Positions 7,712-16,468 of a stretch of DNA of 64,000 nt are shown here, piece after piece. Position 1 is the stretch's first letter; each line of letters begins with the position of its first letter. Made by a program: the position numbers and the translations under genes. The notes beneath the pieces are model-generated. The model searched no databases, was not told the origin of the DNA, and saw only the letters and a list, made by a program, of their open reading frames with translations. The DNA is from Lewinellaceae bacterium (GTDB lineage: Bacteria; Bacteroidota; Bacteroidia; Chitinophagales; Saprospiraceae): assembly GCA_020636005.1 (NCBI GenBank), contig JACJYR010000003.1, positions 124,001 through 188,000 of the forward strand. The letters are read 5' to 3'.

Positions 7712-9853
7712 ATGACACAAGTAGAACGGTTCCATTACGACAATGCCATCGTGAAGAAATTTGCCTATGCCTCCGTTTTCTGGGGCCTTATAGGCATGAT
7801 AGTAGGTCTTCTGATTGCATCGCAGCTCGTTTTCCCGGCGCTCAATTTTGAAACGCCGTGGCTGACGTTCAGCCGGCTCAGGCCCTTGCACACCAATGCC
7901 GTCATTTTTGCATTTGTGGGCAATGGCATTTTCATGGGCGTTTATTATTCCCTTCAACGGCTACTGAAAGCGAGGATGTTCAGTGATGCGCTGAGCAACA
8001 TCCATTTTTGGGGCTGGCAGCTCATCATCGTCAGCGCTGCATTGACCCTTCCGCTCGGCCTGACGAGCAGTGGCGAGTATGCAGAATTGATATGGCCGAT
8101 TGATATTGCTATCGCCCTGGTTTGGGTGGTTTTTGGTATCAATATGTTTGGCACCATCCTGAAAAGGAGGGAGGAACACCTGTATGTGGCCATTTGGTTT
8201 TACATCGCCACATGGGTCACGGTGGCCATGCTGCATATCGTGCGCAGCTTGGCCATCCCAACCAGCATGACCCATGCTTATGGTGTCTTTGCAGGGGTGC
8301 AGGAGGCTTTGGTGCAATGGTGGTACGGCCACAATGCCGTGGCATTTTTTCTTACCACGCCATACCTCGGCTTGATGTATTACTTTTTGCCGAAGGCTGC
8401 CAACAGGCCGGTTTATTCCTACCGCCTTTCCATCATCCATTTTTGGGCGTTGATTTTCATTTATATCTGGGCTGGGCCACACCACCTCCTTTATACTTCA
8501 TTGCCGGAGTGGGCGCAGTCGCTGGGGATGGTCTTTTCCCTGATGCTGATAGCCCCATCGTGGGGCGGCATGCTCAACGGCCTGCTGACACTGCGTGGCG
8601 CATGGGACAGGGTGCGGGAAGACCCCATCCTGAAATTCATGGTGGTGGCCGTCACCGCTTACGGTATGTCCACTTTTGAAGGGCCGATGATGTCCATCAA
8701 AAGCTGGAACGCCGTGACGCACTATTCCGACTGGACCATAGGCCACGTACACGTAGGGGCGCTGGGCTGGAACGGGATGCTCACTTTCGGAGTCGTTTAT
8801 TGGCTGATTCCAAGGATTTTTGACACCAAATTGTTTTCCACAAAACTTGCCAACGTCCACTTCTGGTTGGGCACACTGGGTATCATTTTCTACGCCATAC
8901 CACTTTATTGGGCTGCCGTGGTTCAGAATGTGATGTGGCGGGCTTTCACGCCAGATGGATTTTTGGTCTATCCATTGTTCCTTGAAACGGTGACGCAAAT
9001 TATCCCTATGTACGCCATAAGGATATTGGGCGGAACCCTGTATTTATCGGGCGTTATTCTGGGCATATATAATCTTTGGAAAACAGTGGCCAGTGGCAAC
9101 CTGATAGCCAACGAAGCCGCCGAAGCACCTGCCAGGCTTGTAGTGGGTGCAGAAGATCATTCGCACTGGCACCGCTGGATAGAGCGCAGGCCAATTCAAA
9201 TGCTTATATTCAGCTTGATATTGGTGGCTATAGGCGGTATTATTGAATACCTGCCAATGGCTTTTGTGGATGAGAATATTCCAAAAATAGAAACAGTGAA
9301 ACCATATACACCGCTTGAATTGCAGGGCCGTGATCTATATGTGAGGGAAGGCTGCCTCGGCTGCCACTCGCAAATGGTGCGCCCCATGCGCTTTGAGACG
9401 GAGCGCTATGGCGAATATTCCAAGTCTGGCGAGTTTATCTATGACCGCCCATTCTTGTGGGGCTCCAAACGCACAGGGCCTGACCTTGCGAGGGAAGGTG
9501 TTGGCAAACTGAAAAAATCGGACAGTTGGCACTACAACCACATGTACAACCCCCGCAACGTGTACGACCAATCCATCATGCCAGCCTATCCCTGGTTACT
9601 GACAAATGAATTGGACATTTCAACGACGGCCAGTAAAATCAAGGTTCTGCGGCAATTGGGTACGCCTTACGGGGAAGGCTACGAAGAAATAGCCAACGAA
9701 GACCTGGCAAAACAGGCCAAGAAAATCGCTGCCAGCCTCAAACAGGACGGCATCGAGCAGGAGGGCCTCGAAACAAAGGAAATTGTTGCCCTTATCGCCT
9801 ATCTCCAACGTCTCGGCGTGGACATCACGGCGCAGGCCCAGGCGCAGAAATAA
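7712..9853 (+). CDS. ccoN: Fused CcoN-CcoO, catalytic and monohaem subunits of cbb3 oxidase
   Basis: 713 residues, combining subunits I and II. Residues 1 to about 480 are CcoN: twelve helices with haem/copper ligands in HTNAVIFAF, WWYGHNAVAF (CuB His), the GPHHLLYT pair (CuB His-His) and WTIGHVHVGALGWNG. After another helix at about 495-515 comes CcoO with a CxxCH haem-c site at residues 548-552 (CLGCH) and the family motifs SQMVRPMRFETERYG and SIMPAYPWL (axial Met). The enzyme reduces O2 at very low concentration while pumping protons across the cytoplasmic membrane. The fusion is common in Bacteroidota. The C-terminal TPYGEGYEE...ALIAYLQRLG end is intact. Confidence 0.95.
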   Translation: MTQVERFHYDNAIVKKFAYASVFWGLIGMIVGLLIASQLVFPALNFETPWLTFSRLRPLHTNAVIFAFVGNGIFMGVYYSLQRLLKARMFSDALSNIHFWGWQLIIVSAALTLPLGLTSSGEYAELIWPIDIAIALVWVVFGINMFGTILKRREEHLYVAIWFYIATWVTVAMLHIVRSLAIPTSMTHAYGVFAGVQEALVQWWYGHNAVAFFLTTPYLGLMYYFLPKAANRPVYSYRLSIIHFWALIFIYIWAGPHHLLYTSLPEWAQSLGMVFSLMLIAPSWGGMLNGLLTLRGAWDRVREDPILKFMVVAVTAYGMSTFEGPMMSIKSWNAVTHYSDWTIGHVHVGALGWNGMLTFGVVYWLIPRIFDTKLFSTKLANVHFWLGTLGIIFYAIPLYWAAVVQNVMWRAFTPDGFLVYPLFLETVTQIIPMYAIRILGGTLYLSGVILGIYNLWKTVASGNLIANEAAEAPARLVVGAEDHSHWHRWIERRPIQMLIFSLILVAIGGIIEYLPMAFVDENIPKIETVKPYTPLELQGRDLYVREGCLGCHSQMVRPMRFETERYGEYSKSGEFIYDRPFLWGSKRTGPDLAREGVGKLKKSDSWHYNHMYNPRNVYDQSIMPAYPWLLTNELDISTTASKIKVLRQLGTPYGEGYEEIANEDLAKQAKKIAASLKQDGIEQEGLETKEIVALIAYLQRLGVDITAQAQAQK

Positions 9854-9855
9854 GT

Positions 9856-9919
9856 GATAAGTTTTGGGGTTTTAGTTTTGAGTGGCGCTCTAAATTAAAA
9901 TCCCAAAACTCAAAACTCC
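9856..9919. repeat. Iterated-motif inverted repeat between ccoNO and ccoQ
   Basis: The left half repeats AGTTTTG/GGTTTT units; the right half (AAAATCCCAAAACTCAAAACT, 9897-9917) is largely their reverse complement. The result is an imperfect hairpin of about 21 bases per arm (about two thirds paired). It fills the whole spacer. Confidence 0.6.
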
Positions 9920-9923
9920 AATC

Positions 9924-10091
9924 ATGTATAAATACATCCTTCAATCCGTAGAAAATATCAACTGGCTGGCAGTGGCCTCTTTGATCATCTTTTTTGTCAT
10001 ATTCGTGGTGAGTGCTTTGTGGGCATTTATGAGCAAAAAAGAATTCATTGATAAAATGGCAAACCTGCCGTTGGATAATGATGAATTGTAA
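9924..10091 (+). CDS. ccoQ: CcoQ-like small subunit of cbb3 oxidase
   Basis: A 55-codon gene, MYKYILQSVENINWLA..., with one transmembrane helix (VASLIIFFVIFVVSALWAF) and a charged C-terminus ending NLPLDNDEL. Size, topology and position between CcoO and CcoP identify it as the CcoQ/FixQ stabilising subunit; the sequence family itself is poorly conserved. It is flanked on both sides by inverted-repeat spacers. Confidence 0.85.
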   Translation: MYKYILQSVENINWLAVASLIIFFVIFVVSALWAFMSKKEFIDKMANLPLDNDEL

Positions 10092-10097
10092 ATGACG

Positions 10098-10147
10098 AAT
10101 GGTGAATGATGCAAATATTTACCATTCACCATTTATCATTCACCATT
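10098..10147. repeat. Iterated-motif hairpin between ccoQ and ccoP
   Basis: AATGGTGAATGAT (10098-10110) pairs perfectly over 13 bases with ATCATTCACCATT (10135-10147). A further CCATTCACCATTT copy lies in the loop. The unit CATTCAC is iterated, giving several alternative pairings. Confidence 0.7.
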
Positions 10148-10168
10148 AAAAAAAATTAAATTCTGGTT

Positions 10169-11161
10169 ATGAAAAATAAATTTCATCATTGGGTATTAAT
10201 AACCACCGTATTTTTCTTGCCAATATTGGCAAAAGCTCAGGCTCCGGCAGATGTACAGACCCATCTTGAATTCTGGAAAAATGCCTTTGGCAGTTTGACT
10301 GCGATAGGTGGCGCAATCGTTATTACTGGGGCACTATTGGCCATCGTGCGCCTTTTTACGGTGATTATGAAAATGGAAGAGATTCGGATGCTCCGTGAAA
10401 AAGGCATTGAAGAAGTAGTGGAAGCATACCGCCAACCTGAGCAAAGCTGGTGGAGCAAGTTCATGAAAGCAGCAACCAAAGCTGTTCCCGTTTCAAAAGA
10501 ACGTGATATTGATCTTGGGCACGACTATGACGGTATTCGTGAATTGGACAACAAGCTCCCACCCTGGTGGCTTTGGATGTTTTATGCCTCTATTATTTTT
10601 GGAGTCATTTATTTTTCAGCCCTGCATATTACGGGTTCTGCACCATCCATCCATGAAGAATATGAGCAAAATATGGAAGTGGCAAAGGCCGAAGTAGCTG
10701 CCTTTGTGTCCCGCCAAGCCGATCAGGTGGATGAAAACAATGTTGTCGCACTGACCGACGAAGCCGATTTGTCATTGGGCCAGTCCACTTTCCAGGCTAA
10801 CTGTACTCCTTGCCATGGGACGAAGGGAGAGGGGAACACCATTGGGCCGAACCTGACGGACGACTATTGGATACATGGCGGTGGCATCAAAAATGTTTTC
10901 ACCACCATCAAATATGGCTACATAGAAAAAGGGATGCAGTCGTGGAAGGACCAATTGCGTTCCAGCGATATGCAGCGGGTGGCCAGTTATGTCCTTTCCC
11001 TACGTGGCTCGAACCCACCAAATGCAAAAGCACCACAGGGAGATCTTTGGAAACCCGATGGCGAAATGGCAACCCCGGCAGATTCTACCGCAACGGGTGA
11101 CGCAGGTCACATACAGGCAGAGTCGGATACTACTAAATTAGCAGGGCAAAAAGCCAAATGA
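10169..11161 (+). CDS. ccoP: CcoP, c-type cytochrome subunit of cbb3 oxidase (single haem)
   Basis: 330 residues. An N-terminal signal-like helix (ending LAKAQA) is followed by a second helix (about 38-65) and a CcoP N-domain with LDNKLPPWWLWMFYASIIFGVIYF, the typical FixP anchor motif. The periplasmic cytochrome-c domain has only one CxxCH, at residues 212-216 (CTPCH), with the distal Met probably in KGMQSWKDQL. Classical proteobacterial CcoP is dihaem; single-haem versions are usual in Bacteroidota. It passes electrons to CcoO/CcoN. The C-terminal about 45 residues are low-complexity. It is followed by ccoG after 61 bases. Confidence 0.92.
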   Translation: MKNKFHHWVLITTVFFLPILAKAQAPADVQTHLEFWKNAFGSLTAIGGAIVITGALLAIVRLFTVIMKMEEIRMLREKGIEEVVEAYRQPEQSWWSKFMKAATKAVPVSKERDIDLGHDYDGIRELDNKLPPWWLWMFYASIIFGVIYFSALHITGSAPSIHEEYEQNMEVAKAEVAAFVSRQADQVDENNVVALTDEADLSLGQSTFQANCTPCHGTKGEGNTIGPNLTDDYWIHGGGIKNVFTTIKYGYIEKGMQSWKDQLRSSDMQRVASYVLSLRGSNPPNAKAPQGDLWKPDGEMATPADSTATGDAGHIQAESDTTKLAGQKAK

Positions 11162-11222
11162 GCCTCTAATGGTACAACAGGGCAAAAATTAAATAAAACC
11201 CTGTGTTTAAAATTCAGCATCA

Positions 11223-12722
11223 ATGAACGATATCGAACAGCTATATCAGGATTCAGAAACATTCAGGGATCACCTTGCTACTGTTGATAAAAAAGGGAAG
11301 CGAATATGGATTTATCCCAAAAAACCGGCAGGTTGGTTTTATAAAGTCCGCACCTATACGAGTTGGTTATTATTGGCCATATTGATTGGGATGCCATTTA
11401 TTAAAATCAATGGCGAGCCTTTCATGCTGTTCAATGTTTTAGAGGGCAAGTTTATACTTTTTGGAATTGTTTTCACGCCCCAGGACTTGCATTTGTTTGC
11501 GCTGGCTATGGTCACTTTGATGGTGTTCATTGTCCTGTTTACAGTAGTTTTTGGGCGTTTGTTTTGTGGTTGGGTTTGTCCCCAGACTATTTTTATGGAA
11601 ATGGTTTTCCGTAAAATAGAATATTGGATAGAAGGCGACGCCAATCAACAAAGGAAACTTGATAAAGAGCCCTGGACTTCGGATAAGATCATCAAGAAAG
11701 GCAGCAAGCACATCATATTTTTCCTGATTGCCGTCCTGATTGCCAACATTTTTCTGACCTATATAATAGGCGTGGATCAGGTTGGAAAAATAATCAGTGA
11801 ACCGATAAATATGCACGTTGTCGGGTTTGCGGCCATGCTTATATTTTCGGGTTTATTTTATGGCGTTTTTGCTTTTATGAGGGAGCAGGTCTGCACGACA
11901 ATCTGCCCTTATGGCAGGATGCAGGGCGTACTGTTGGTGCCGGATTCCATCGTTGTTCACTACGACTTTGTAAGGGGGGAGCCCAGGGGCAAAATCAAAA
12001 AAACAAACCCTGTTTCCGATATCCAGCAGGAAGTGGCGCAGGCCGCTTTAAAATCGGCCAATGGGCAGGATACTATTGCAGAAAGCCCAATAAAAATATT
12101 GGGTGATTGCATTGATTGTAAATTATGTGTACAGGTTTGCCCGACGGGGATAGATATACGGAACGGCACACAGTTGGAATGTGTCAATTGCACTGCCTGC
12201 ATCGACGCATGTGACGGCGTGATGGACAAAGTAAGCCGCCCAAGAGGGCTTATCCGTTATGATTCTTACAATGGCATTCAAAAGGGTAAACGTCATTTAT
12301 TAAATACCAGGGTCATTGCATATTCGGCTGTATTGGTGATATTAATAGTATTCCAGGCATTTTTACTCGGCACCCGGAATTCCGTAGAAACGCTTGTCCT
12401 GAAAACGCCCGGACAACTTTACAATGTCGTAGATGATATTTATTACCGGAATGTTTACAATTGGGAAGTCATCAATAAAACGGCCGAGGATATACAAAAT
12501 ATCGAGTTCAAATTGGTCGGCGTTCCTGGCAGCCGTTTGGAAGTAGTAGGAACGAAGGAGAACATTATTTCGCCCAAACAAGGTTTGGCTAAGGGCGTAA
12601 TGATGCTGGACATCCCAAAAACAGCAATGAAAACCACCAAACGAAAAATTAAAATTGAAGTCTATTCAAACGGTAAACTAATAGACGAAGCAACAACAAA
12701 CTTTTTAGGACCCATCAAATAA
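11223..12722 (+). CDS. ccoG: CcoG, polyferredoxin copper-maturation protein (FixG/RdxA)
   Basis: A 499-residue membrane protein thought to reduce Cu(II) for insertion into cbb3 oxidase. Helices lie near residues 45-65, 85-110, 160-185 and 195-220. Cysteine motifs: CGWVCPQ (around residue 115), CTTICPYGRMQG (around 224), then two 4Fe-4S clusters in CIDCKLCVQVCPTGID and CVNCTACIDACD. A further helix (about 360-380) is followed by a C-terminal immunoglobulin-like FixG_C domain. Length is standard for the family. It immediately precedes ccoH, with a hairpin starting 2 bases before its stop codon ends. Confidence 0.94.
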   Translation: MNDIEQLYQDSETFRDHLATVDKKGKRIWIYPKKPAGWFYKVRTYTSWLLLAILIGMPFIKINGEPFMLFNVLEGKFILFGIVFTPQDLHLFALAMVTLMVFIVLFTVVFGRLFCGWVCPQTIFMEMVFRKIEYWIEGDANQQRKLDKEPWTSDKIIKKGSKHIIFFLIAVLIANIFLTYIIGVDQVGKIISEPINMHVVGFAAMLIFSGLFYGVFAFMREQVCTTICPYGRMQGVLLVPDSIVVHYDFVRGEPRGKIKKTNPVSDIQQEVAQAALKSANGQDTIAESPIKILGDCIDCKLCVQVCPTGIDIRNGTQLECVNCTACIDACDGVMDKVSRPRGLIRYDSYNGIQKGKRHLLNTRVIAYSAVLVILIVFQAFLLGTRNSVETLVLKTPGQLYNVVDDIYYRNVYNWEVINKTAEDIQNIEFKLVGVPGSRLEVVGTKENIISPKQGLAKGVMMLDIPKTAMKTTKRKIKIEVYSNGKLIDEATTNFLGPIK

Positions 12723-12785
12723 TGAGAGAATGAGTGAATGATTGAATCCATTCACTCATTCACTCATTCTCTCATTCAATCATTG
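12721..12785. repeat. 19-bp perfect hairpin made of iterated CATTCACT units (ccoG-ccoH)
   Basis: The arm 12721-12739 is the exact reverse complement of 12758-12776 (19 bases). The nested pair AATGATTGAAT / ATTCAATCATT extends alternative pairing to 12785. The element begins in the ccoG stop codon and ends just before the ccoH ATG, so it forms the whole spacer. Units ATTCACTC and ATTCTCTC are iterated. Confidence 0.75.
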
Positions 12786-12788
12786 ATC

Positions 12789-13229
12789 ATGAAACTCAAC
12801 TGGGGAAGCGGCATCGCCATATTTTACAGCTCATTTGTCATCGTTATGGTAGCGATGGTATTTTATTCAAAATCCTTTGACAGCAGCCTGGTCGTTGACA
12901 ATTATTATGAACAGGATTTACAATACCAGCAGCATATCAACAAGCTCCACAACAGCCAGGCATTGCCACAAGATTTGACAATCAAAGAGGACCGCCAAGG
13001 CAAAATAGTCAGCTTACAATTCCCGCAAGGATTTGAAAAGTTAGGCGGTGAAATACAATTTTACCGGGCCGATGATAAGTCGAAGGATTTTAAACTGAAG
13101 GTCAACGTGGATGAGAAGGGGACGCAATTGGTTTCAGCTAAAAACCTTTTGCCAGGCCGTTGGACGGTCAAAGTGGATTGGGAAGGGGATGGGAGGTTGT
13201 TTTATAAAGAAGAGGTGGTAGTGTTATAA
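12789..13229 (+). CDS. ccoH: CcoH/FixH family cbb3 oxidase maturation protein
   Basis: 146 residues from the ATG at 12789. An ATG at 12738 is in frame, but it lies inside the hairpin spacer and encodes a repeat-derived leader (IHSFTHSLIQS), so it is rejected as the start. One N-terminal helix (IAIFYSSFVIVMVAMVFY) is followed by VVDNYYEQDLQYQQHIN, the FixH family signature, and a beta-sandwich domain ending GRLFYKEEVVVL. It is a membrane-anchored subunit or assembly factor for the oxidase. It closes the cco operon. Confidence 0.9.
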   Translation: MKLNWGSGIAIFYSSFVIVMVAMVFYSKSFDSSLVVDNYYEQDLQYQQHINKLHNSQALPQDLTIKEDRQGKIVSLQFPQGFEKLGGEIQFYRADDKSKDFKLKVNVDEKGTQLVSAKNLLPGRWTVKVDWEGDGRLFYKEEVVVL

Positions 13230-13261
13230 GGGGTCTAATATTTCATTTATATTTTTATCCA

Positions 13262-13290
13262 TTGGGAATTGCCTCAGCAGCCTATCTTTG
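13262..13290 (+). promoter_or_regulatory. Promoter for the VOC-DUF1080 gene
   Basis: TTG (13262-13264), an 18-base spacer and TATCTTTG (13283-13290), a perfect -7 match. The predicted start near 13297 leaves a leader of about 120 bases before the ATG at 13418. Confidence 0.5.
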
Positions 13291-13417
13291 CGTGAAAACA
13301 GGGGCTTGCGGTTGACCCAAGACATTCCCGTTGACTTCCCTGGCCCGGCGCTTGTTGGGTTGCCAGCCTGGCATTTAAACCCAAAGCCCAAATAAAGGAA
13401 TTTCTAACAAACACAAT

Positions 13418-14626
13418 ATGAACAAGTTACCCGGGTTGCTTTTACTTCCTGCCCTTTTATTTTTTTATCAAAATGCGATGGCCCAAATCCCTGTTTCCGG
13501 CTACAACCATGTGGCGCTTGCCGTGAAAGACATTGAGGCCAGCGCCAAATTTTACCGGGAAACAGTCGGCCTCGAACCCATCCCGGTCCCGGAAGACCTA
13601 AAGGCCATCCGCTCCTGGTTCAAAATAGCACCCGGACAGGAACTGCACCTCCTCGCTGGCCGAACCGACCCCGTGGCCAACAACGACCGCAACGGCGCCC
13701 ATTATTCCTGGACTATCCCCGATGCCGATCCCATTGAGCAATACCTCCTGAAAATCGGGCTGCCCTACCACCGGCAGCAGCGTTTTGACGGGGCCTGGCA
13801 GATTTACATCACCGATCCGGATGGCTATGTCATCGAGCTGAACGAACCAAAGGTCATCTGGCAAAACCTGTTCAATGATCAGGATCTGGCTGGTTGGGAC
13901 ACCTACCTCGGCCCGCAGTTTCCCGCTACCGGTGAAGACCGCACGGGCATTCAGCCGATTGGTTTAAACGTTGATCCAAAAGGCACTTTTTCAGTCGTAA
14001 CGGAAGACGGCGTCAAGGCCATCCGCATTTCGGGCGAGCAGTTTGGGGGCATTTCCACCAAAGACGAATTTGAAAATTATCACCTCCACCTGGAGTTTAA
14101 ATGGGGCAAGCACAAGTACCACCCCAAGGAAAACGCCAAAATGGACAGCGGTGTGCTTTACCATGCCAACGGCGAGCATGGTGTGGACTGGGGCTTTTGG
14201 ATGCAGTCGCAGGAGTTTCAAATTCAGGAAGGGGACTGCGGCGATTACTGGGGCGTGGCCGGGGCCGTTATGGATGTGCCCGTTCTGAAAAAAGGCGACA
14301 AAGACTGGGTGTTTGACCCAAAAGGAGATATGACAACTTTCATTGACAACTCTGCCGTTGGCCGCCATGCCATTAAAAACCCCGACGCCGAAAGGCCAAC
14401 GGGTGCCTGGAACACGATTGATCTATACTGCTATGGCGATACCGCCATTCATGTTGTCAATGGGAAAGTTGTGATGGTGTTGTACCACTCACGGCATCCG
14501 TTGGGCGATGGCTTTGAGCCGCTGACGAAAGGTAAAATACAATTGCAGTCGGAAGGTGCGGAGATTTTTTACAAAAGCATCCGGATAACGCCCATCACAC
14601 ATTTGCCAGAAAAGCTGCTGCAATGA
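13418..14626 (+). CDS. Secreted VOC (glyoxalase-like) - DUF1080 fusion protein
   Basis: 402 residues with a signal peptide (cleavage after AMA, about residue 22). Residues 25-145 are a VOC-superfamily module: GYNHVALAVKDIEASAKFYRE, EIHLLAG-type metal ligand (ELHLLAG) and ITDPDGYVIELNE. Residues 148-395 are a DUF1080 (3-keto-disaccharide hydrolase/concanavalin-like) domain: LFNDQDLAGWDTYLG, FENYHLHLEFKWG, SGVLYHANGEHG, MQSQEFQIQEGDCGDYWG, WNTIDLYCYGDTAIHVVNGKVVM, KGKIQLQSEGAEIFYKSIRI. DUF1080 proteins act on glycans such as 3-keto-sugars. The VOC module fused in front is unusual and its substrate is unknown. It is a single gene with its own promoter. Confidence 0.85.
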   Translation: MNKLPGLLLLPALLFFYQNAMAQIPVSGYNHVALAVKDIEASAKFYRETVGLEPIPVPEDLKAIRSWFKIAPGQELHLLAGRTDPVANNDRNGAHYSWTIPDADPIEQYLLKIGLPYHRQQRFDGAWQIYITDPDGYVIELNEPKVIWQNLFNDQDLAGWDTYLGPQFPATGEDRTGIQPIGLNVDPKGTFSVVTEDGVKAIRISGEQFGGISTKDEFENYHLHLEFKWGKHKYHPKENAKMDSGVLYHANGEHGVDWGFWMQSQEFQIQEGDCGDYWGVAGAVMDVPVLKKGDKDWVFDPKGDMTTFIDNSAVGRHAIKNPDAERPTGAWNTIDLYCYGDTAIHVVNGKVVMVLYHSRHPLGDGFEPLTKGKIQLQSEGAEIFYKSIRITPITHLPEKLLQ

Positions 14627-14712
14627 AAAGCTGCCCCAAACAGGCTACCGGTTACATGGCGGATTGCTAAGTTTTACCCAACCATGCTGAAAATGAATGG
14701 ATTAAGGCCCTG

Positions 14713-16356
14713 CTACCGAGCATTGGCCAACCTGCTATTTTTATAACTAAACAAAAAGTAAATCACGAACCCAATGGCGCACCAGACACCAAACCGTATC
14801 CAGTTGAGGTGGCCGAGGCCTGCTATCAGGTAGAGGTTGGTGACGATGCCCAGCACCGGGATGAGCGACCAATTTTTCAAAAAACTAAAAACCGCCAGCA
14901 CACCAAACGTGAGGAAAAACAGCAGGTAAGGCACTTTTTCGGCAGAAAATCCTGTGAGCAAATTGTGATCGTCCGGCATTTCATTTAAAAATACCATGCA
15001 CAGCACGAACAGCGCCGGCACGATGAAACGCCCGTTTATATAAGGTACTTTGAAAGCCACTGGCCGCTCCGCCTCGTGCCCCCGGTCGATGAAGAGGATG
15101 CCTGCCGACACCAGCATGAAAGCGAATAAGGTGCCGATGCTGCAGAGGTCGGTCACCACCTCCTGGTTGAGCAGCAGGGTGGGCAGGGCAACCACCACGC
15201 CCGTCATGATGGTGGCAAAGGATGGGGTTTTATATTTGGGGTGTATTTTACCAAAAGCCTTTGGCAAAAGGCCATCACGGGCCATGGACATCCAAATGCG
15301 GGGCTGGCCCATCTGGAACACCAGGAACACGCTCGTGATGGCAATCACTGCGCTGACGGAGACGATGCCCGCCATGAAACCTAAGTTGTATTTTTCAAAA
15401 ATAAAAGCCATCGGGTCGGCCACGTTCAATTCGGTGTAGTTCACCATGCCCGTTATCACCAAGGCAACGAGCAGGTACAAAACGGAGCAAATGATCAGCA
15501 CAATGACGGTGGCCCGGGGCAAGTCTTTTTGCGGGTTTTTGCACTCTTCTGCCGTTGTGGAAATGGCATCGAATCCGATGTAAGCGAAGAACACTCCGGC
15601 AATACCGCCCAGCACGCCCTTCATTCCGTTGGGGGCAAAGGGCGTCCAGTTTTCCGGTTTTACGTAAAAAACACCCACAACGATGACCAGCAACACCACC
15701 GCCATCTTTAACAGCACCAGCATGTTGCCTGTCTTCTTGGTCTCTTTGATGCCGATATAGACCAACGCCGTCACCAAAATATTGATGAAAATGGCGGGCA
15801 GGTCGAAGATGATGTGCAGGCCACCGATGGTAGGTGCATTTTGCCAAACTGCCAGCGCAGCACCCTCCGTAGCACGGGAGCAGGTGTAGTAATCGTTGGT
15901 GAGCCAATCAGGCATGTGAAGGCCCACGCCGGTCAGTAGGTTTGTGAAGTATTCCGACCAGGAAAAGGCGACGGTACTGTTGCCAATGGCGTATTCCATG
16001 AGCAGGTTCCAACCGATGATCCAGGCGACCAATTCTCCAAAAACAGTATAAGAATAGGTATAGGCACTGCCGCTGATGGGGATGGTGCTGGCGAATTCAG
16101 CATAGCAAAGTGCAGAGAAAAGGCAGGCCACCGCTGTGAACAGGAACAGTAAGCTGACCGCCGGGCCACCACTGTGCGCTGCATTTCCAATGGTGGAAAA
16201 GATACCTGCCCCGATGATGGCGGCAATGCCGAAGGCGACCAGGTCAATCAGTCGAAGGTTCTTCACCAGGCTGTTGGCGGAGTCCAGTTCCATGGCCTTG
16301 AGGTCGGCCAATACGGAGGGGATTGTCTTGCGGCGGAAAAGGGATTTGAAATCCAT
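14713..16356 (-). CDS. APC-superfamily amino acid permease
   Basis: 547 residues with about 14 hydrophobic helices. The N-terminal motif LIDLVAFGIAAIIGAGIFSTIG contains the GAGIF substrate-binding loop of APC transporters. EFASTIPISGSAYTYSYTVFGELVAWIIGW (TM3) and FFAYIGFDAISTTAEECKNPQKDLPRA (TM6-7 region) are typical of cationic amino-acid transporters (CAT, TC 2.A.3.3). The gene precedes the convergently named spacer repeat and follows nhaD on the same strand, but an inverted-repeat element separates them. Substrate is not determinable from sequence. Confidence 0.88.
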   Translation of the reverse strand: MDFKSLFRRKTIPSVLADLKAMELDSANSLVKNLRLIDLVAFGIAAIIGAGIFSTIGNAAHSGGPAVSLLFLFTAVACLFSALCYAEFASTIPISGSAYTYSYTVFGELVAWIIGWNLLMEYAIGNSTVAFSWSEYFTNLLTGVGLHMPDWLTNDYYTCSRATEGAALAVWQNAPTIGGLHIIFDLPAIFINILVTALVYIGIKETKKTGNMLVLLKMAVVLLVIVVGVFYVKPENWTPFAPNGMKGVLGGIAGVFFAYIGFDAISTTAEECKNPQKDLPRATVIVLIICSVLYLLVALVITGMVNYTELNVADPMAFIFEKYNLGFMAGIVSVSAVIAITSVFLVFQMGQPRIWMSMARDGLLPKAFGKIHPKYKTPSFATIMTGVVVALPTLLLNQEVVTDLCSIGTLFAFMLVSAGILFIDRGHEAERPVAFKVPYINGRFIVPALFVLCMVFLNEMPDDHNLLTGFSAEKVPYLLFFLTFGVLAVFSFLKNWSLIPVLGIVTNLYLIAGLGHLNWIRFGVWCAIGFVIYFLFSYKNSRLANAR

Positions 16357-16468
16357 GTTGATGATTGTTTGATAATGTTTGGGTTAGTTTGACAATAGTT
16401 TGAGGGTAGTTCCCATCTGCTGGCAATAGTCGGCAATTTCAAACAAAATCAAACAATTTCAAACAAAA
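16357..16468. repeat. Iterated GTTTGA inverted-repeat spacer between nhaD and the permease gene
   Basis: The left part carries GTTTGA-type units at about ten-base intervals (GATTGTTTGATAATGTTTG..AGTTTGACAATAGTTTGAG). The right part (about 16432-16470) carries TCAAACAAAATCAAACAATTTCAAAC-type complements. The two halves can fold on each other in several registers. The spacer separates two minus-strand genes. Confidence 0.6.

Noticed and set aside
12738..12788. Upstream ATG for ccoH
   Set aside because: It falls in the hairpin spacer and encodes a repeat-derived leader; the FixH homology and the membrane helix begin at the ATG at 12789.
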